Below are positions 26,311-38,566 of a stretch of DNA of 64,000 nt, piece by piece; within the stretch, counting starts at the first letter, position 1; each line of letters starts with the position of its first letter. The position numbers and the translations under genes were made by a program. The notes beneath the pieces were generated by a model. The model saw only the letters and a list, made by a program, of their open reading frames with translations. It ran no database searches and had not been told where the DNA came from. Location of the stretch: assembly GCA_963969595.1 (NCBI GenBank), contig OZ018415.1:1736001-1800000 (forward strand). The letters run 5' to 3'. Origin of the DNA: Neckera pumila (lineage: Eukaryota; Streptophyta; Bryopsida; Hypnales; Neckeraceae).

Positions 26311-28140
26311 TTGTAGTCATATGAAAATAAAGATTAGTCTATCTAAGTATGCATGGAATTACTTGTGGAAAATTATGATGATTGGATTTCTAGATTGTAA
26401 CAACTTTGCATGATCAGACAAATATTTTGTAGATAAGAAAAATGACATGTCTTCTAAAGAAAAAGAAGATCTATAATTTAAAAGAAGAATTTTTTCTAGA
26501 CTAAAAAACTGAATTAGATTCTTACTAGAAAAAATTTCTTCATCTTAAATTTTTTTAAATCAAACCAAAAAATATTTTCAAAGTAATATACATCTTTAAA
26601 TACTAGGGTGTAAAATATCCAAAATCAAACCAACCGGATTTAACAAAGTATAAGTTTACATGTCATTTTTTGCATGTATTCGATATAACTTTGCAACATC
26701 TTCACAAATTTTTGGGATCATCCTACTTCCCTTCTAATTTAAATCTCCCAAGCTCGGTGCACCAATTTCAACATTGATTAGAAGGTGATATTAGGCCATT
26801 CTTTCATCAAATCAAAATGAATTTTTCTAATGACTTTAAGATTTGAGACAAACGGTAGGTATCTTTTGTCCATTCCACTCATGATGTTAGAGAAACCGAT
26901 TCTGTAATCTTGTCCATCCCTTCTTGTACAAGGTTTTTTATATTTTTATATTTTTTAATATCACACATATTATTCATTTTGAAAATCAAAGATTGCTGCA
27001 AATAAGTAGATATTTCACCCTCTATAAATTAGTTTCAAAAAATGACTTGATTTTTTTTATTTTACCAAGTTTCTTAGCAAAATTTTAAAGTGGATACATT
27101 CTATTTTTAGAAAGATAGATATTGATTTTAATGGATTAAGAATGTTCATTTTTTGTTTTGATATTTTTTAATGCTTTTACTAACTTCCAATAATTTAATT
27201 TCAAATTGTCCTAAAGGCAAAATAAAACTTTATAATGTAGTAAAATTTCAATTGGGGCATGTGCATTATTTATTCACTACAAATATCTAATCATTAAATG
27301 TACGCTAATTTTTGGATGGCTTTGAAAAAATTTATGGATTCATTTATAACTTCTATAAGGTCTTTAAGGACCGTATTCAAGTATTTGAAAAAAGTATGAT
27401 GTCTTCCTCTAGGCTTCACTCTTTAAATCCTACCTATCTTCCTAATTGAATATTTGGTGCTTTTTTGGAATCATTGTTATCTACACATTCTTAGGCAAGT
27501 AGAAATCTAAACAAAGATGTACCAATGATTGAAATGCTAGGGTAGGTCATTGTCATCCTTAAAAAAGTCTTGTGTAGTACATTTCTATATTGTTGTTAAA
27601 TCTGGATATTATAAAGAATTCAACCTAGTACTGCAAAAATTCATAAGTAATCACTTCTAATAAAATAGAATAGTTTCTTTGTAGTTGTGGTTTCTATAAA
27701 TTCCAAATTAAGGTGTTGGGGGCTTGGCTAAAAGCAACATGTGATAGTTGGGCCAACATGACCAACTTGTAGAAAACCATTCAATTGTTATACTATAACA
27801 AAACATAATAAAAAAAACTGCACTCAAAATTGAATGCAGTTAATTTTACCATGGTCTTATGCATGCGCTCAAAGTAGAATGCCAACTTCTTTTTCAAAAC
27901 CTTTCCAATGGTATATCACACGTTCCCAAGTTTTAAAATTGCAATAGAAATTGCAGAAGAAACTGACTGCATAGTGGGCCTACACAAAACCATAGCAAGA
28001 AGAGTTGCACTCCATTTGAGTGTGATTTTTTTTATCATGTTCTGTTATATTGTTAGTAGCTCTACAATCTTTCTACACCCTAACTTTCTATTTCCATTCT
28101 CCCTTTGCAAATACATGTAGAGTTCCGAGAATTGTTTTAT
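26311..28140. other. AT-rich intergenic DNA, no feature seen
   Basis: No coding frame, tRNA-like cloverleaf or repeat boundary could be supported. Confidence 0.6.
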
Positions 28141-28144
28141 TTTT

Positions 28145-28570
28145 TTTCGCAAAGTTTTATTTTTTTTTATTTTTTTGAACAAAAGGGAGACCCATAGCAT
28201 TAAAAAAACCCACCAAGTACAAAACGGCCAAGCCAGAAGGCTGGATAATGAAGATAGAACAAGTAAAAAGAACAAAAAAGAAAACAAAGAAAGACTACGC
28301 GAAAAGGCAAGGAAGGAGGCTGGTTGCCAACACGAGTGGCAAGAATGGGTGATTGCACCCAAACTAAGTCCAACAGAACCAGATGGAATCCGATTGTAGT
28401 AGACAAAGTTTAGCAATATTATGGGCTTTAAGGAACGCAGCCCGCCCAAAGTCAAGAAATCTGTTGAATGAAATCTAGAGGCCACTGGGTTTGTGAGAAC
28501 ACTTTGTTGTTTTTTGCAAAGTTTGGCTGATTCTGGCATATGGAAGTCCGCCTTGACAAATAACATTTAG
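28145..28570 (-). mobile_element. LINE-like retroposon 3' tail (tentative)
   Basis: Read on the minus strand, this segment is GC-richer than its surroundings and holds a 173-codon open frame (28566-28045) of no known family. It ends with GTTTTTTTAATGCTATGGG-like sequence followed by an A-rich tail (28176-28145). That layout resembles the 3' untranslated end of a plant LINE, truncated at its 5' side. No reverse transcriptase motif is present, so the call is inference. Confidence 0.35.
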
Positions 28571-28654
28571 AGCTCCACTATCAGCAATGCCCTCGGAGAA
28601 AATGAAAAAATGAAAAATAGAAAATAAAACTGAAAAAAGTGCAAAGAGATTAAC

Positions 28655-28905
28655 CCATAAACGTCGCCACGGCCATTTTCTAGTCGATGAATGAGAGAGA
28701 ATCCTTTGGTGTAGGACAGAACAACAATTATTCATCCTTGAAATTTTGTTTGGAAAGGGTAGATCTTCTACAATAGCTTGAATTTTGTGTGGAAAGGGTA
28801 ACTTGACTTCCAATAGATACTTTTGGATTTTTTAATGTAGATGATGTCACACGGTAATGAAAAAGGATGATTTCCAGGGTCACGCCTGCGTCCTTTAAGG
28901 GTTAA
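28655..28905. mobile_element. Single arm of a TTAA-bounded element, subfamily 3
   Basis: The right end reads TCCTTTAAGGGTTAA at 28891-28905. The preceding 240 bases match, in reverse complement, the left arm of the element at 58209-59062 (shared phrases CTGGAAATCATCC, GTAGAAGA, AAGGATGAATA). The opposite arm was not found, so this copy is truncated, possibly next to the LINE-like insertion. Confidence 0.6.
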
Positions 28906-28984
28906 AGATTGAAAGCAAATAGGAACAAATGAAGGCGACCAACTTATTAGCCGGGGGCCAGGTCATCAACCCGATTCGTCCTCA

Positions 28985-29339
28985 GCCTAGTTTGTGTCAC
29001 CTCGTTCGTCCCCCTTCTGTCCCCCTCGCTCTCCCTTTCGTCCACCTCGCCGCCTTCGTCTGTCCATTTCCACCTCTTTCGTTCGTCCGGTCCCCTAACT
29101 CGCACTCCCTCTCGTCCACCTCACCGCCTTCGTCCGTCCATTCCCCTCCGTTCCTTCCGCATCGGGTTCTCCGCCTCCCTTACGGAAAAACCCTTATCTC
29201 TGCGTCATGGAATTCGCTAAGCTTATACTTCGATTGATTGGGATTCCGCCCCTTGTAATCTTATTGAACCCTTACATTGCATTGTATTGTATTGTCCGTG
29301 GAGATTCGTGTTCTAGGGTAGTTTGATTTTGTTGTTGCG
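28985..29339 (+). promoter_or_regulatory. Pyrimidine-rich promoter and 5' leader of the acetyl-CoA carboxylase alpha gene
   Basis: The 350 bases before the start codon are extremely C/T-rich on the + strand. A 44-bp phrase containing TCGTCCACCTC and CCGCCTTCGTC occurs twice, beginning at 29025 and 29099 (period 74). No TATA box is evident. C/T-rich tracts near transcription starts are common in plant housekeeping genes, but the start point here is not defined. Confidence 0.5.
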
Positions 29340-32300
29340 ATGGAGTTCACGGGAGCAGCAGCTACTACTAGCTCAGCTCTCCGAAGCGCCAGCAATGGCA
29401 TTGGGATGCAATGTGCAGCTGGAACAGGTCTAGCAGCACGCTTCAGAACGCAACAGCAGCAAGAGAGGAAAGGATGTGTGAACGTTATTACTGCGAAGAT
29501 CAAGAAGGGGAAGATGGGGCCCGAGCAGGAGTACCCGTGGCCGGACAAGTTTCCCCCGGGGGAAATCACGGATGGCGCCCTCAAGTACCTCAACCGCTTC
29601 AAGCCAATGCCGAACCCGCCCAAGCCTGTCACGTTGCCCTTTGAGAGACCCATTGTGGACCTCGAGAACAAGATTGATGAAGTAAGATTTTGAGCTCCCA
29701 TTGCCTTTGGCCTTATTCCGTTCATTCGAGGCGATTATGTAAGGCCATGCGATTTGGCCATTTGAGTTTTTGTCGCGCAATCGGACTCTGTCTGAATTTG
29801 CGTAATTTTAATGATCTCGAGTATTCGCATTAGGTGTAGTTTGTGCTTCAAACAGACCTAGAATTACATTAATTGATACTCTTCAGCTGATCTCCTCTTG
29901 TTTCTATTAGTTCAAGATTTCTAATGTTGTCATGCAATGCTCCCATTGCCTAAATCTCATCGATTTCTGGTAGGGACAGTCCATTTGACGACTATATGTC
30001 CGAATCGAAGGGCATGCGAATTGGTCCTGTCACTAAATCGGGCTCTATGCCTGAATTAGTGTAATTTTGCGATCTCATTAGGCGTAGTTTGTTTTTCAAG
30101 CAGCCCTGGAATTGCATTGCTTGATGCTCTTCAGCAGATCTCCTCTTACTTCTATTAGTTTAAAATTGAGAAGTAATGTTGTCATGCAATGCTCCCATTG
30201 CCGTATTCCGTCTGTTTCTGGTAGGGACAGTCCATGTGACGCCGATTTGTCCGAACCCAAGGTCATGCGATCTGGTCCTGTCATAAAATTGTGCTCTATG
30301 TCTGAATTGCTGTAATTTTGATCATCTCAAGTATACTCATTAGGTGTATGAGTCTGTGCTTGAAGTAGCCCTTGATTAGATTGCTTGATACTCTTCAACA
30401 AACCCTCTCTTATTTCTTTTTAGTTCAAGATTGAGAACTAACATTGTATTGCAATTTGCAACAGGTGCGGGAGCTTGCCAATAAGACGGGCTTGGATTTT
30501 ACCGAACAAATTGCCGAGCTGGAAGAGAGATATGACCAGGTAGGTGATCAGCGGAGCATGTTAGCCTTACATTCTGATTTTCTGGAAGCAGGGAACTATG
30601 TTCTCTCTTTAGAAGGTGGGTGGAGGACACCAAGATTGAGCCTCTGTGCTCGTGACTCATTTCATTTACCCTCGATACTTTCATGGACTGAGGTTTTCTC
30701 ATTGGATTTGCCTCGGGAAGAAGCATGTAATTTGGACTTTGCATTCAAACTGGAATTCCTTATAAATATAGGTTTCTTTTGAAGTAGGTGTGCCTTCTAT
30801 GAAACAATTCAATTCTAATTGCAGTGAACAGATTGTGGGGATGGGTGCTGTTCTGCCCCCCCCCCCCCCCCCCCCCCCCCCCTTCCTAAAATGTACACCT
30901 TGGATACATTTTCTTCGTAGAACTTACACTAGGTGTCTCCTGAGTAGCACTCTATCCAGCCTATGTTTTCTGAAGATAATGATTGGATGCAATGAAAAAT
31001 TCAATTCTAAGTGTAGCAGCAGCGAATAGTACATGGTGCTGCTCAGGGATACCATCGATTGGAATGTAGACCTCTTGTGCATTCTCTCCATAGTTGTCTC
31101 CTGCGTAGCACCACCACAGTGTGAGCTTCGGATGGACTTGGGTATCCCATGACCGTTGTGTAATTTGCCAGCATCTTTTAGACATGGTCCTCAGATTACG
31201 AGCACTTTGTACATAAGTTTTTCATCTTGTATGGCTGACCATTGTAAGAGGGAGAGTCTTGGTCAAGGTATTTTCGTATTTCCTTGATTTTATAAGGATG
31301 TGTTGAATATATGATACGGCTTTGAATTTTGTTTGTTTGTTGTGCTCACCAGGTGCGTAGGGAACTGTATGGAGCACTTACACCAATGCAGCGCCTCAGT
31401 GTGGCTCGTCATCCGAATCGGCCGACTTTCATAGACCACGTTATGAACATGACTGATTCGGTAATCTAACTGACCGGAAAGCTTATGGACCAAGAAGGCC
31501 AGATCGGGCTTCATGTTTTTTAGCAGTTTTGAGTAGTTTGTATAGGAACTTTTCTTTTGTCCAATTTTATTTATTCTTTGATGAACACATGCATGTTCTT
31601 GACCGATTCTGGTCCAATCTGAATTAGATCTTTCACAGTATAATTAATTGAGTTAAGGGTTATCGTGAGCAATGCGTGGTAACTGCTCTTGCTGATTTTT
31701 TGTTGGGTGTACTACACGTGTAACGTTTGGATTGATGTTAGAATTTCTCTTTGCGGATGGCTCTTACAGTGGCTAGAGCTGCATGGGGATCGAGGTGGGT
31801 TTGATGACCCTGCGTTGGTCTGTGGTGTTGGATCCATGGACGGTATGAGCTTTGTGTTCATTGGTCATCAGAAGGGCCGAAATACAAAGGAGAATATCTA
31901 CCGCAATTTTGGCATGCCGATGCCGAACGGGTACGTTTACATCCGGCAACTGGACTTCACACTTTTATGACGACTCCAACATCCTGCAACATGCTGATTT
32001 TTCCAATTAATCGGCTCTGTTATCAACAGAGCACACCATTGTGCAACATATTTTCTTGCATCAGCAATTAGGGTGTGGGTATTTTCTTTTTCATATTTAA
32101 AATTCTGTATTTTTGTATCCTCCAGCATATCTTCATCGAAACTTGTACGTGTCTGTTCACGCTCGCAGGTATAGGAAAGCTTTGCGATTCATGCGCCATG
32201 CAGAGAAATTTGGTTTTCCGGTGCTCACCTTCATTGATACGCCTGGAGCGTATGCTGGCGTCAAAGCTGAAGAACTAGGTCAGGTATGCTACTTCTTATT

Positions 32301-34060
32301 TAACCCCTATTTGCCCAAATGGCCATAACTGGCTACTTCCATATCTGCAGGAGTTAAACTAAATCGTTGAAGAAGCTTCAAGGTAACAAAATGTTTCAAA
32401 TAGAAAGAATCATATTAACCACATGCAAAACCAACCATTTTTGAACGATTAGAATATGTTTGAAAATTACAATAATCCACTATCCGCTGTCACAGTAAAC
32501 TTTGTTATTTTCTCGTGGGCACTTTGGGGGTTAATTGTGCTTGATGACTGTTGATGAGTGAGTTTGAAATGATAACTGGAGTTGCATTGAGTGAAATCTG
32601 ATCAAGCACATTGCTATTCAGATGGATTGATATTCAGATGTTTAAGCCCCCCCAGTTTGAGAAGTTTTACTGATGTGCAGGGAGAAGCCATCGCTGTCAA
32701 TCTGAGAGAAATGTTTGGCATTAACGTTCCTATCATCGCAACAGTAATTGGGGAGGGCGGTTCTGGAGGTGCCCTTGCCATTGGATGTGGTAACAAGATG
32801 TTGATGCTTGAGAACGCAGTCTACTACGTAGCAAGGTGAAACATGTTGCCTTAAAACAACTGCTATTATTTGTTTTCCATTCTGAATATTCTGAGTACGT
32901 CATTATGAGTGTGCCATTGATTTCTGCTTACCTCAGGCAATTGAGGCTTTAGGTTGACATACCTGAGTTGTTTCTGAAGCTATATGAAGTTGCTAGAAAT
33001 TTTAGAATTTATATAGTTAAGATAAGGTTCATTTCCATCTTCGTTTCTGAAATTTTTTTGTTCCTTGGTGCAGTCCGGAAGCATGTGCCGCCATCCTCTG
33101 GAAGACTTCTGCGGCTGCTCCTAAGGTAGTACACTACCTTTCTAGTTTTGCCTTGTCAATGCAGTCTTCTTGTGTCTACATTTTATGGAGGATTTGAGAG
33201 GGAATTCCTTCAGTCTTACCCTGGTTATTTCTTATTCAGGCTGCAGAAGCTTTGCGCATTACTGCCCAGGAGTTGCAGAAACTGGGCGTTGTGGACGAGA
33301 TTATTCCTGTATGGCCTCTTGATTTTGATTCCTGGTTAAAGTCGAGTGATTATGTATTTCCTACTTTTCAGTGATATTCTTTGTCAAGACTGAAGTTGAA
33401 GAACTTCCATCATGTCTGCTGGAAGGCGTCTGTTGCTTATGCTGTGAGTTTTGTTTGCGCTTGGTTATGGTTCTTGCATCTTCTAAGCTATATCACTGAA
33501 GTTTTTTACATCTGAATTGGAATTTCGCTGCATGCCTGTATACCGAAGTTTTGTGTCAATTTCATTCATCCTCATCTGACATACAATTTTCCTCCTCCCA
33601 GGAACCTGTAGGTGGTGCACACTCTGATCCGATGCAGACTTCCTTGAACATCAAGGCGGTGCTTATCAAGCATATGAAAGTAGGAACCGAATGTCCTCTA
33701 GCTCATCAAATACACGAATTTGGCTGAGCTTCTGTGATGCGTACATGTAGAGTTTTACATGTATCGTGAGATTTTGAATTTTTGGGGACCAAATCTACCT
33801 CATACTGAGCACCTTCTTTCAATTCTGTGTAACAGGAGTTGCTGAAGATGAAGACCGAGGCTTTGTTGGAACAAAGACATGCGAAGTTCAGGAAGATAGG
33901 CGAAGTTAAAGAAGATGGTCCAGTTGATCCCCACATCAAACGAAGCATGAAGAAGCGTGACGCACCAGTTGAAGATGAGGAGCCCGCAATGCTACCTTCA
34001 GGCAACGGAAGTGCACCAGAGCCACTCATTGTAACAAGCGAGGCAACCTCGAGAGAGTAG
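29340..34060 (+). CDS. CAC3: Acetyl-CoA carboxylase carboxyltransferase subunit alpha, plastid (AccA/CAC3)
   Basis: Ten exons: 29340-29681, 30465-30539, 31353-31460, 31770-31930, 32169-32283, 32681-32835, 33074-33125, 33240-33308, 33602-33679 and 33836-34060 (TAG). They total 1,380 bases (459 residues), all with GT-AG junctions and matching phases. With the beta subunit, the product moves the carboxyl group from carboxybiotin to acetyl-CoA, giving malonyl-CoA for fatty-acid synthesis in plastids. The first 50 or so residues are rich in Ala, Ser and Thr with few acidic residues, as in plastid transit peptides. Then come the AccA-type N-terminal helices ([10 protein letters not shown]), [73 protein letters not shown] and the glycine-rich oxyanion segment [12 protein letters not shown] (about residues 291-302), followed by [11 protein letters not shown]. 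The C-terminal tail is only about 75 residues, much shorter than the extension in flowering plants. It is a separate subunit, not the multidomain cytosolic enzyme. Confidence 0.96.
29694..30464 (+). repeat. Triplicated ~250-bp unit making up intron 1 of the CAC3-like gene
   Basis: Three consecutive units (29694-29938, 29939-30190, 30191-30464) each start with GCTCCCATTGCC and run in the same order through GGTCCTGTCA-, CTCTATGTCTGAATT-, AGGTGTAGTTTGTGC- and GATACTCTTCAGC-like phrases. Each ends in a pyrimidine-rich stretch with TTCTATTAG (TTTTTAG in the third). Only the third unit continues into the real acceptor before exon 2. Confidence 0.9.
30856..30882 (+). repeat. C27 homopolymer in intron 2 of the CAC3-like gene
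   Basis: Twenty-seven consecutive C residues (poly-G on the other strand), following TTCTG. Similar phrases on both sides (AATTCAATTCTAA at about 30807 and 31000; GTCTCCTG followed by GTAGCA) suggest an old duplication of about 190 bp within this intron. Confidence 0.9.
32300..32534. mobile_element. Small TTAA-bounded element in intron 5 of the CAC3-like gene
   Basis: It starts TTAACCCCTATTTGCCCA and ends TGGGCACTTTGGGGGTTAA, giving inverted ends related to the larger TTAA elements. It spans 235 bp, is non-coding, and lies fully inside the intron without touching splice signals. Confidence 0.6.
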
Positions 34061-35159
34061 TGAGTGTCTGACATATAATTTCTGGGTGCATCCATCAATT
34101 CTTTACCCAACTGACGCCTACACCCTTTTCCTACATGATGTTTTCGCCACCCTCTTCATCCCAGGAGGATTGTACTGTAGTAGAGAGTCCTACATAGATT
34201 TGGTGACAGGCTGATAAAACCTTGAGTAAAATAGCACACCAGTAAGTAATGGTTGATTGGGTTTTATTGGCGATGTTACCTCCCGTTGAAGATTTCATGA
34301 GCCTGCTCCTTGAGCATCCTCGCGAGTAATGAGTAGTCGGACGGCTTGATAATACTAGCACATGCAATTTTATATTTGAGTTTTTCTAATACAGAGAAGA
34401 ACAGTAGGTGTGCGGCCTCAAGCTGTATGTTTTATAGTCTAGGTTTTGGAGACTCACTTGTCATGGAAGCGAAGTTAGTGTGAAGGGAGACAGTGACCTG
34501 TCTCTTCGTATTTTTCCCACTGAAATTTGAATCAAGGATGCAAAGTTCATGTCTTGAAGTTAAGTTAACGTGATCTGGTGAACTCAATCTTTGACTGCCG
34601 GACTACACGATTTTTTCCAAAAACAAAAAGAAAAGAAAACTTACATTGTTACATTGTTTACAGAATAAGGCAGAGGTACCTATTTACAATAATTTAAGCA
34701 TTTCAGCCTGTTGATATGGGAGATTTGTTGAGAATTTGGGCTCAATGTCAATGTGGATGAGGAAAAATGCAAAAAAAATGAACTTTTTTCCCGAGAATGA
34801 ATATTTTATTCAATATAAATGTGAATTTTTCATTTGGACCCATTCCAATCTCATAGACTCACCTATTTATGTTAATTTTGGCACTTCTCCCTAAGCAAGG
34901 AGGGAAGAGAGATGAGTGGACAAGAAGGTATAAATAGAGAATCTTTTTCAATGAATAATGCATCCAACTATTATCAATAATAGATCACCTCATAAAGTTA
35001 TTATTGGGTTGTTGCAAATAGGTACTTTTACCTTAATAGTGGTCATCATGAAGATTTTATACTAAATTCTCTTTTCTCATTTTCTCTCTTGGCAGTGCGG
35101 ATTTTAAAATTTATTGACCTTAGTGTAATAAATGCACTTGTACAACCTCTAATTTTCAA
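34061..35159. other. 3' flank of the CAC3-like gene and intergenic DNA
   Basis: The first few hundred bases after the stop codon are moderately GC-rich and probably hold the 3' untranslated region. No single clear polyadenylation signal stands out. The rest is AT-rich with no gene. Confidence 0.5.
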
Positions 35160-36098
35160 TTAACCCTTAAAGGCCCAAGGCCTTTTTCCTACCAAAAAAC
35201 ACCTAGAACTATCATTTCTATAGCAAAGTGTAAAAAAATTTGAAAATTGTTTTTTTTTGCACATCTGACTATAGGATCTAACCATAGGATCTTACACCTA
35301 ACTAGTATGAGAATGTGTGGAAAAAATTTCAGAATTTTTGATTGCATAGATTGCAAGATATCTACGTTTAAAGTGAAAAAAACAAGTTTTTCAACACATT
35401 GTGGAACTAGATTTTATGACTTTGAACATTTTTAACTTAAATTTTTTGCATTACAGAGGGTTGAGCTTTAAATCTTTATGATAGAAAACTGAGTTGAGAA
35501 TCTAGGGGGGAAAAAGAATCCAAAAAAACTTAATTTTCATTACTAAAAAAATTGTTAAGTAGAAGTAGGTACGAGATAGAAGGAAAATCTAAAATACTAA
35601 TACATTTTATATGGAATTAAAAAGCACTAATCCCAATGGTGAGATTGTTTTAGCAAAAAAACTAAACCTTGTGGAACTCTTTTTTTGAAAAATTGTTAAA
35701 AGTGCATTCATAAATGAATCCTACAAGTTATTTTTTTTCAGGAAGATGCTCTAAGTGCCCAAAAAACAAGATTGTCCATAACTTTTTCATAAGAAATCCA
35801 AATGAAATGAATAAAAGCTTTCCAAATAGACAAAAATATAATCTATAAGAAAAAAAATAAAAAAATAAAAAAAATATATAAATTTTTTTTTGCTACCTCT
35901 AAACGTTGTTTTGAGCTTATTTAGGCATAACTTTTTTCTTGGGCACCGATTGAAAAAAAAAAAAAAAATCCTACAAAGCTTAGCAATTTTTCTATCATCA
36001 CAAAAAGTTTTGAAAAATTACAACTAAAATTCAGCCCATAGGTACCTGCCTGAAATTCCATTTGTCCCCCAAAGGGACAATGGGCTTTTACGGGTTAA
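35160..36098 (+). mobile_element. TTAA-bounded element, subfamily 2, copy 1
   Basis: Starts TTAACCCTTAAAGGCCCAAG and ends GGGCTTTTACGGGTTAA, spanning 939 bp. The interior aligns in order with the elements at 37759, 56071 and 57263. Shared phrases include ACACTCAAAACT-type, TTGCAAGATATCT, AGTAGAAGTAGGTAC, ATAGAAGGAAAATCTAAA, TAAGATTGTCCATAACTTT and GGTACTTGCC-type. AT-rich, no coding frame. Confidence 0.85.
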
Positions 36099-37758
36099 TC
36101 ATTGGAGTTATATGATATTGTATGTACAAAGTTAGGGCATCTTTAGTCTACTCTGCCAATTGCCCCTCCAAATAAACTTCTAACAATTCACCACTTTATA
36201 ATTAGAGCTTGAAATTTTTGTCATTGGAAGCACATCCTGAAGTGTAGTAAATTTGAAATGCAAAGTGCTTTGGTAACCATAGTTTTGCAATTCCTCGATA
36301 ATTTTTTGTCTTTAGCTAGCTTTGAAGCTGTTTATTTTCATTGTCCAATCTTTAAATTTGAGTTTTCTTATATCTATTCGGTATACTAGGAATGTACTTT
36401 CATGCTAAAAATTTCAAGTTCTAATTATAAATTGGTAAAAAGTTAGAAGTTTATTAGAAAGGTAGTTGGTGGAGGGGATTGAAGAATCCTTTATAATGAA
36501 GAATGTTTGTGCTTGGTTTTCAAAAAATGAATACTATTGCTAATTCAATGGAGTGAATCTTTTCTAACTGTAGCAGTTACACCCTTGCAAACTCAAATCT
36601 TCAATCAACTTAAGCATTCAGGTTATAAACAAATTAAAAGAGATGAAAGTTGAAAACATGTACATAGTTCAAATTAGGTGTAAATTCAAATTTTGTAGAC
36701 AGCATTTCTAAACTTTAGAATTGGAGACTTTTTGCTTCATTATTTTTTGCTATTGAAATTCTTGAAACTCTTGAATTCATGCTTGCTAATGAATCATTGA
36801 TTATTATATATAGAATTACTTCATGTACATATGTCAAGAACACATATGGACATGTTGTAAATATCCAAAACATTAACATTGGAATTGAATTTATATATTT
36901 GATTTTATTAATTTTTATTAAATTTCCAATACATAATTTATATTTTTGGATGTATTAAAATTTCATTATATATGTTCTAATTTTACAAGAATGCATACTA
37001 CTATGAAGAAAGAGCGAAACTATTAAATTTTTGAAGACATTTTATTTTTAAAATAAGGTTTGGTAGATATTAGTGCTAGAATGTTTTTTAAGGAGAAAAA
37101 TTTAAAATAAAAAAATTCCATAAAAATTTGGCATCTATTTTTAAATTCTTTTTGCCAAAGTTCTCTTGTAGTTATAATATTTAATATCATTAGGAAAAAA
37201 TTGAAAGTAGCCGTGAGTTTTCTTACCAATTTTTATACTAATTGCATGAGTATGAGAGCAACCACATTGTCATTACAACCACCATTTGGCATGTGCTCCA
37301 TCCTTCATGAAGAAGCCATCATGAGATTTATGATATCTTAGGAATGGATTGTGTACTGATGACAAATTTTTGAGTTCATTATGCAATTCTCGGACAATTA
37401 ATGAATTAAGAAGGCTTTCCCCACTCACTTTCCCCACTCACTAATTTATGAGATCATGGAGATGGATTGGATAATGATGACAATTTTTGAATTCATCATA
37501 AAATTCTTGGCCTAATTAGTGAGTTGAAAGGCTCTTCCCACCCAAATTTTTGCATTATAAAGCGGCCTCTTTTAGGGTTCAAATTTTTCCTAATGTCTAA
37601 ATAATAAATAAAATTATAAAATATTTTTTTAAATTTTTGGAACAAATTGGACACCCATTGTATGAAATTGGAGCCAAGAATGTACACTTAGATAGACTAA
37701 CACAACGATCACCCCCAAAGAAAAGAAACAAAACTAATCTACCCCAACAAGGAAGGTT
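36099..37758. other. AT-rich intergenic DNA
   Basis: No gene is visible. A short direct duplication of TTCCCCACTCACT lies at about 37418-37441. A wider repeated phrase (TGGATTG, ATAATGATGACAA, TTTTTGA-TTCAT) covers about 37340-37510, suggesting a local tandem duplication of roughly 110 bp. Confidence 0.55.
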
Positions 37759-38566
37759 TTAATCCCTAAAGGACCGTTTTTTTGCCAAAAAACACTCAAA
37801 ACTGCCATTTCTATTGCAAAGAGTAAAAATTTTGAATTCTTTTTGCACATCTAATTGTAGGATTTTTATACATAATTAGCATAAGAATGTATCAAAAAAA
37901 GTTCAACATTTTTGATTGCACAAATTGCAAGAAATTTGCATTTAAAGTGAAGAAAACAAGTTTGTCATCACCTTGTGTGAGATAGAAGGAAAATCTAAAT
38001 TATTAATATCTTTAAGATGGAGTTGAAATACACTAATTTCAATGGTGAGATTGTCTTCGAAAAAATTCTAAACCATGTGAATTTTATTTTTTTTAAATAG
38101 TAAAAACTGCATTCAAAAATGGATCCTATCAGTTATTTTTTCAAGATGATGCTTTAATTGCCCAAAAAATAAGATTGTCCGTAACTATGACATCAGTTAT
38201 CCAATCAAAATGAATCAAAACTTTCCTCGTAGACAAAAATATAATCTATGAGAAAAAAAATTTAATTCAAATTTTTGAAATTATTTTTTGTTGCATGGTC
38301 TCCCCTATTTTGAACTTATTTAGGCCTAACTTTTGTTCCTAGGCACCAATTGAAAAAAATTATATTCCTAAGTTTATTTTCATAATTTGATATTTTATTC
38401 CTATTGCCTTGTTTTTCAAATTGAATATGCCTATATTTCCATGAAGCTTATAAGTTTTTCTACCATCCAAAAAATTTTCAAAAAATCAGGACAAAAATTG
38501 AGACCGTAGGTACTTGCCTAAAATCCAATTTGTCCTCCAAAGGGACAATGGTCCTTTAGGAGTTAA
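37759..38566 (+). mobile_element. TTAA-bounded element, subfamily 2, copy 2
   Basis: Starts TTAATCCCTAAAGGACCG and ends GGTCCTTTAGGAGTTAA, spanning 808 bp. It aligns with the 35160 copy throughout, with small deletions. Confidence 0.85.

Noticed and set aside
29261..29780. Minus-strand frames of 116-154 codons
   Set aside because: They overlap exon 1 and the start of intron 1 of the carboxylase gene and show no domain.
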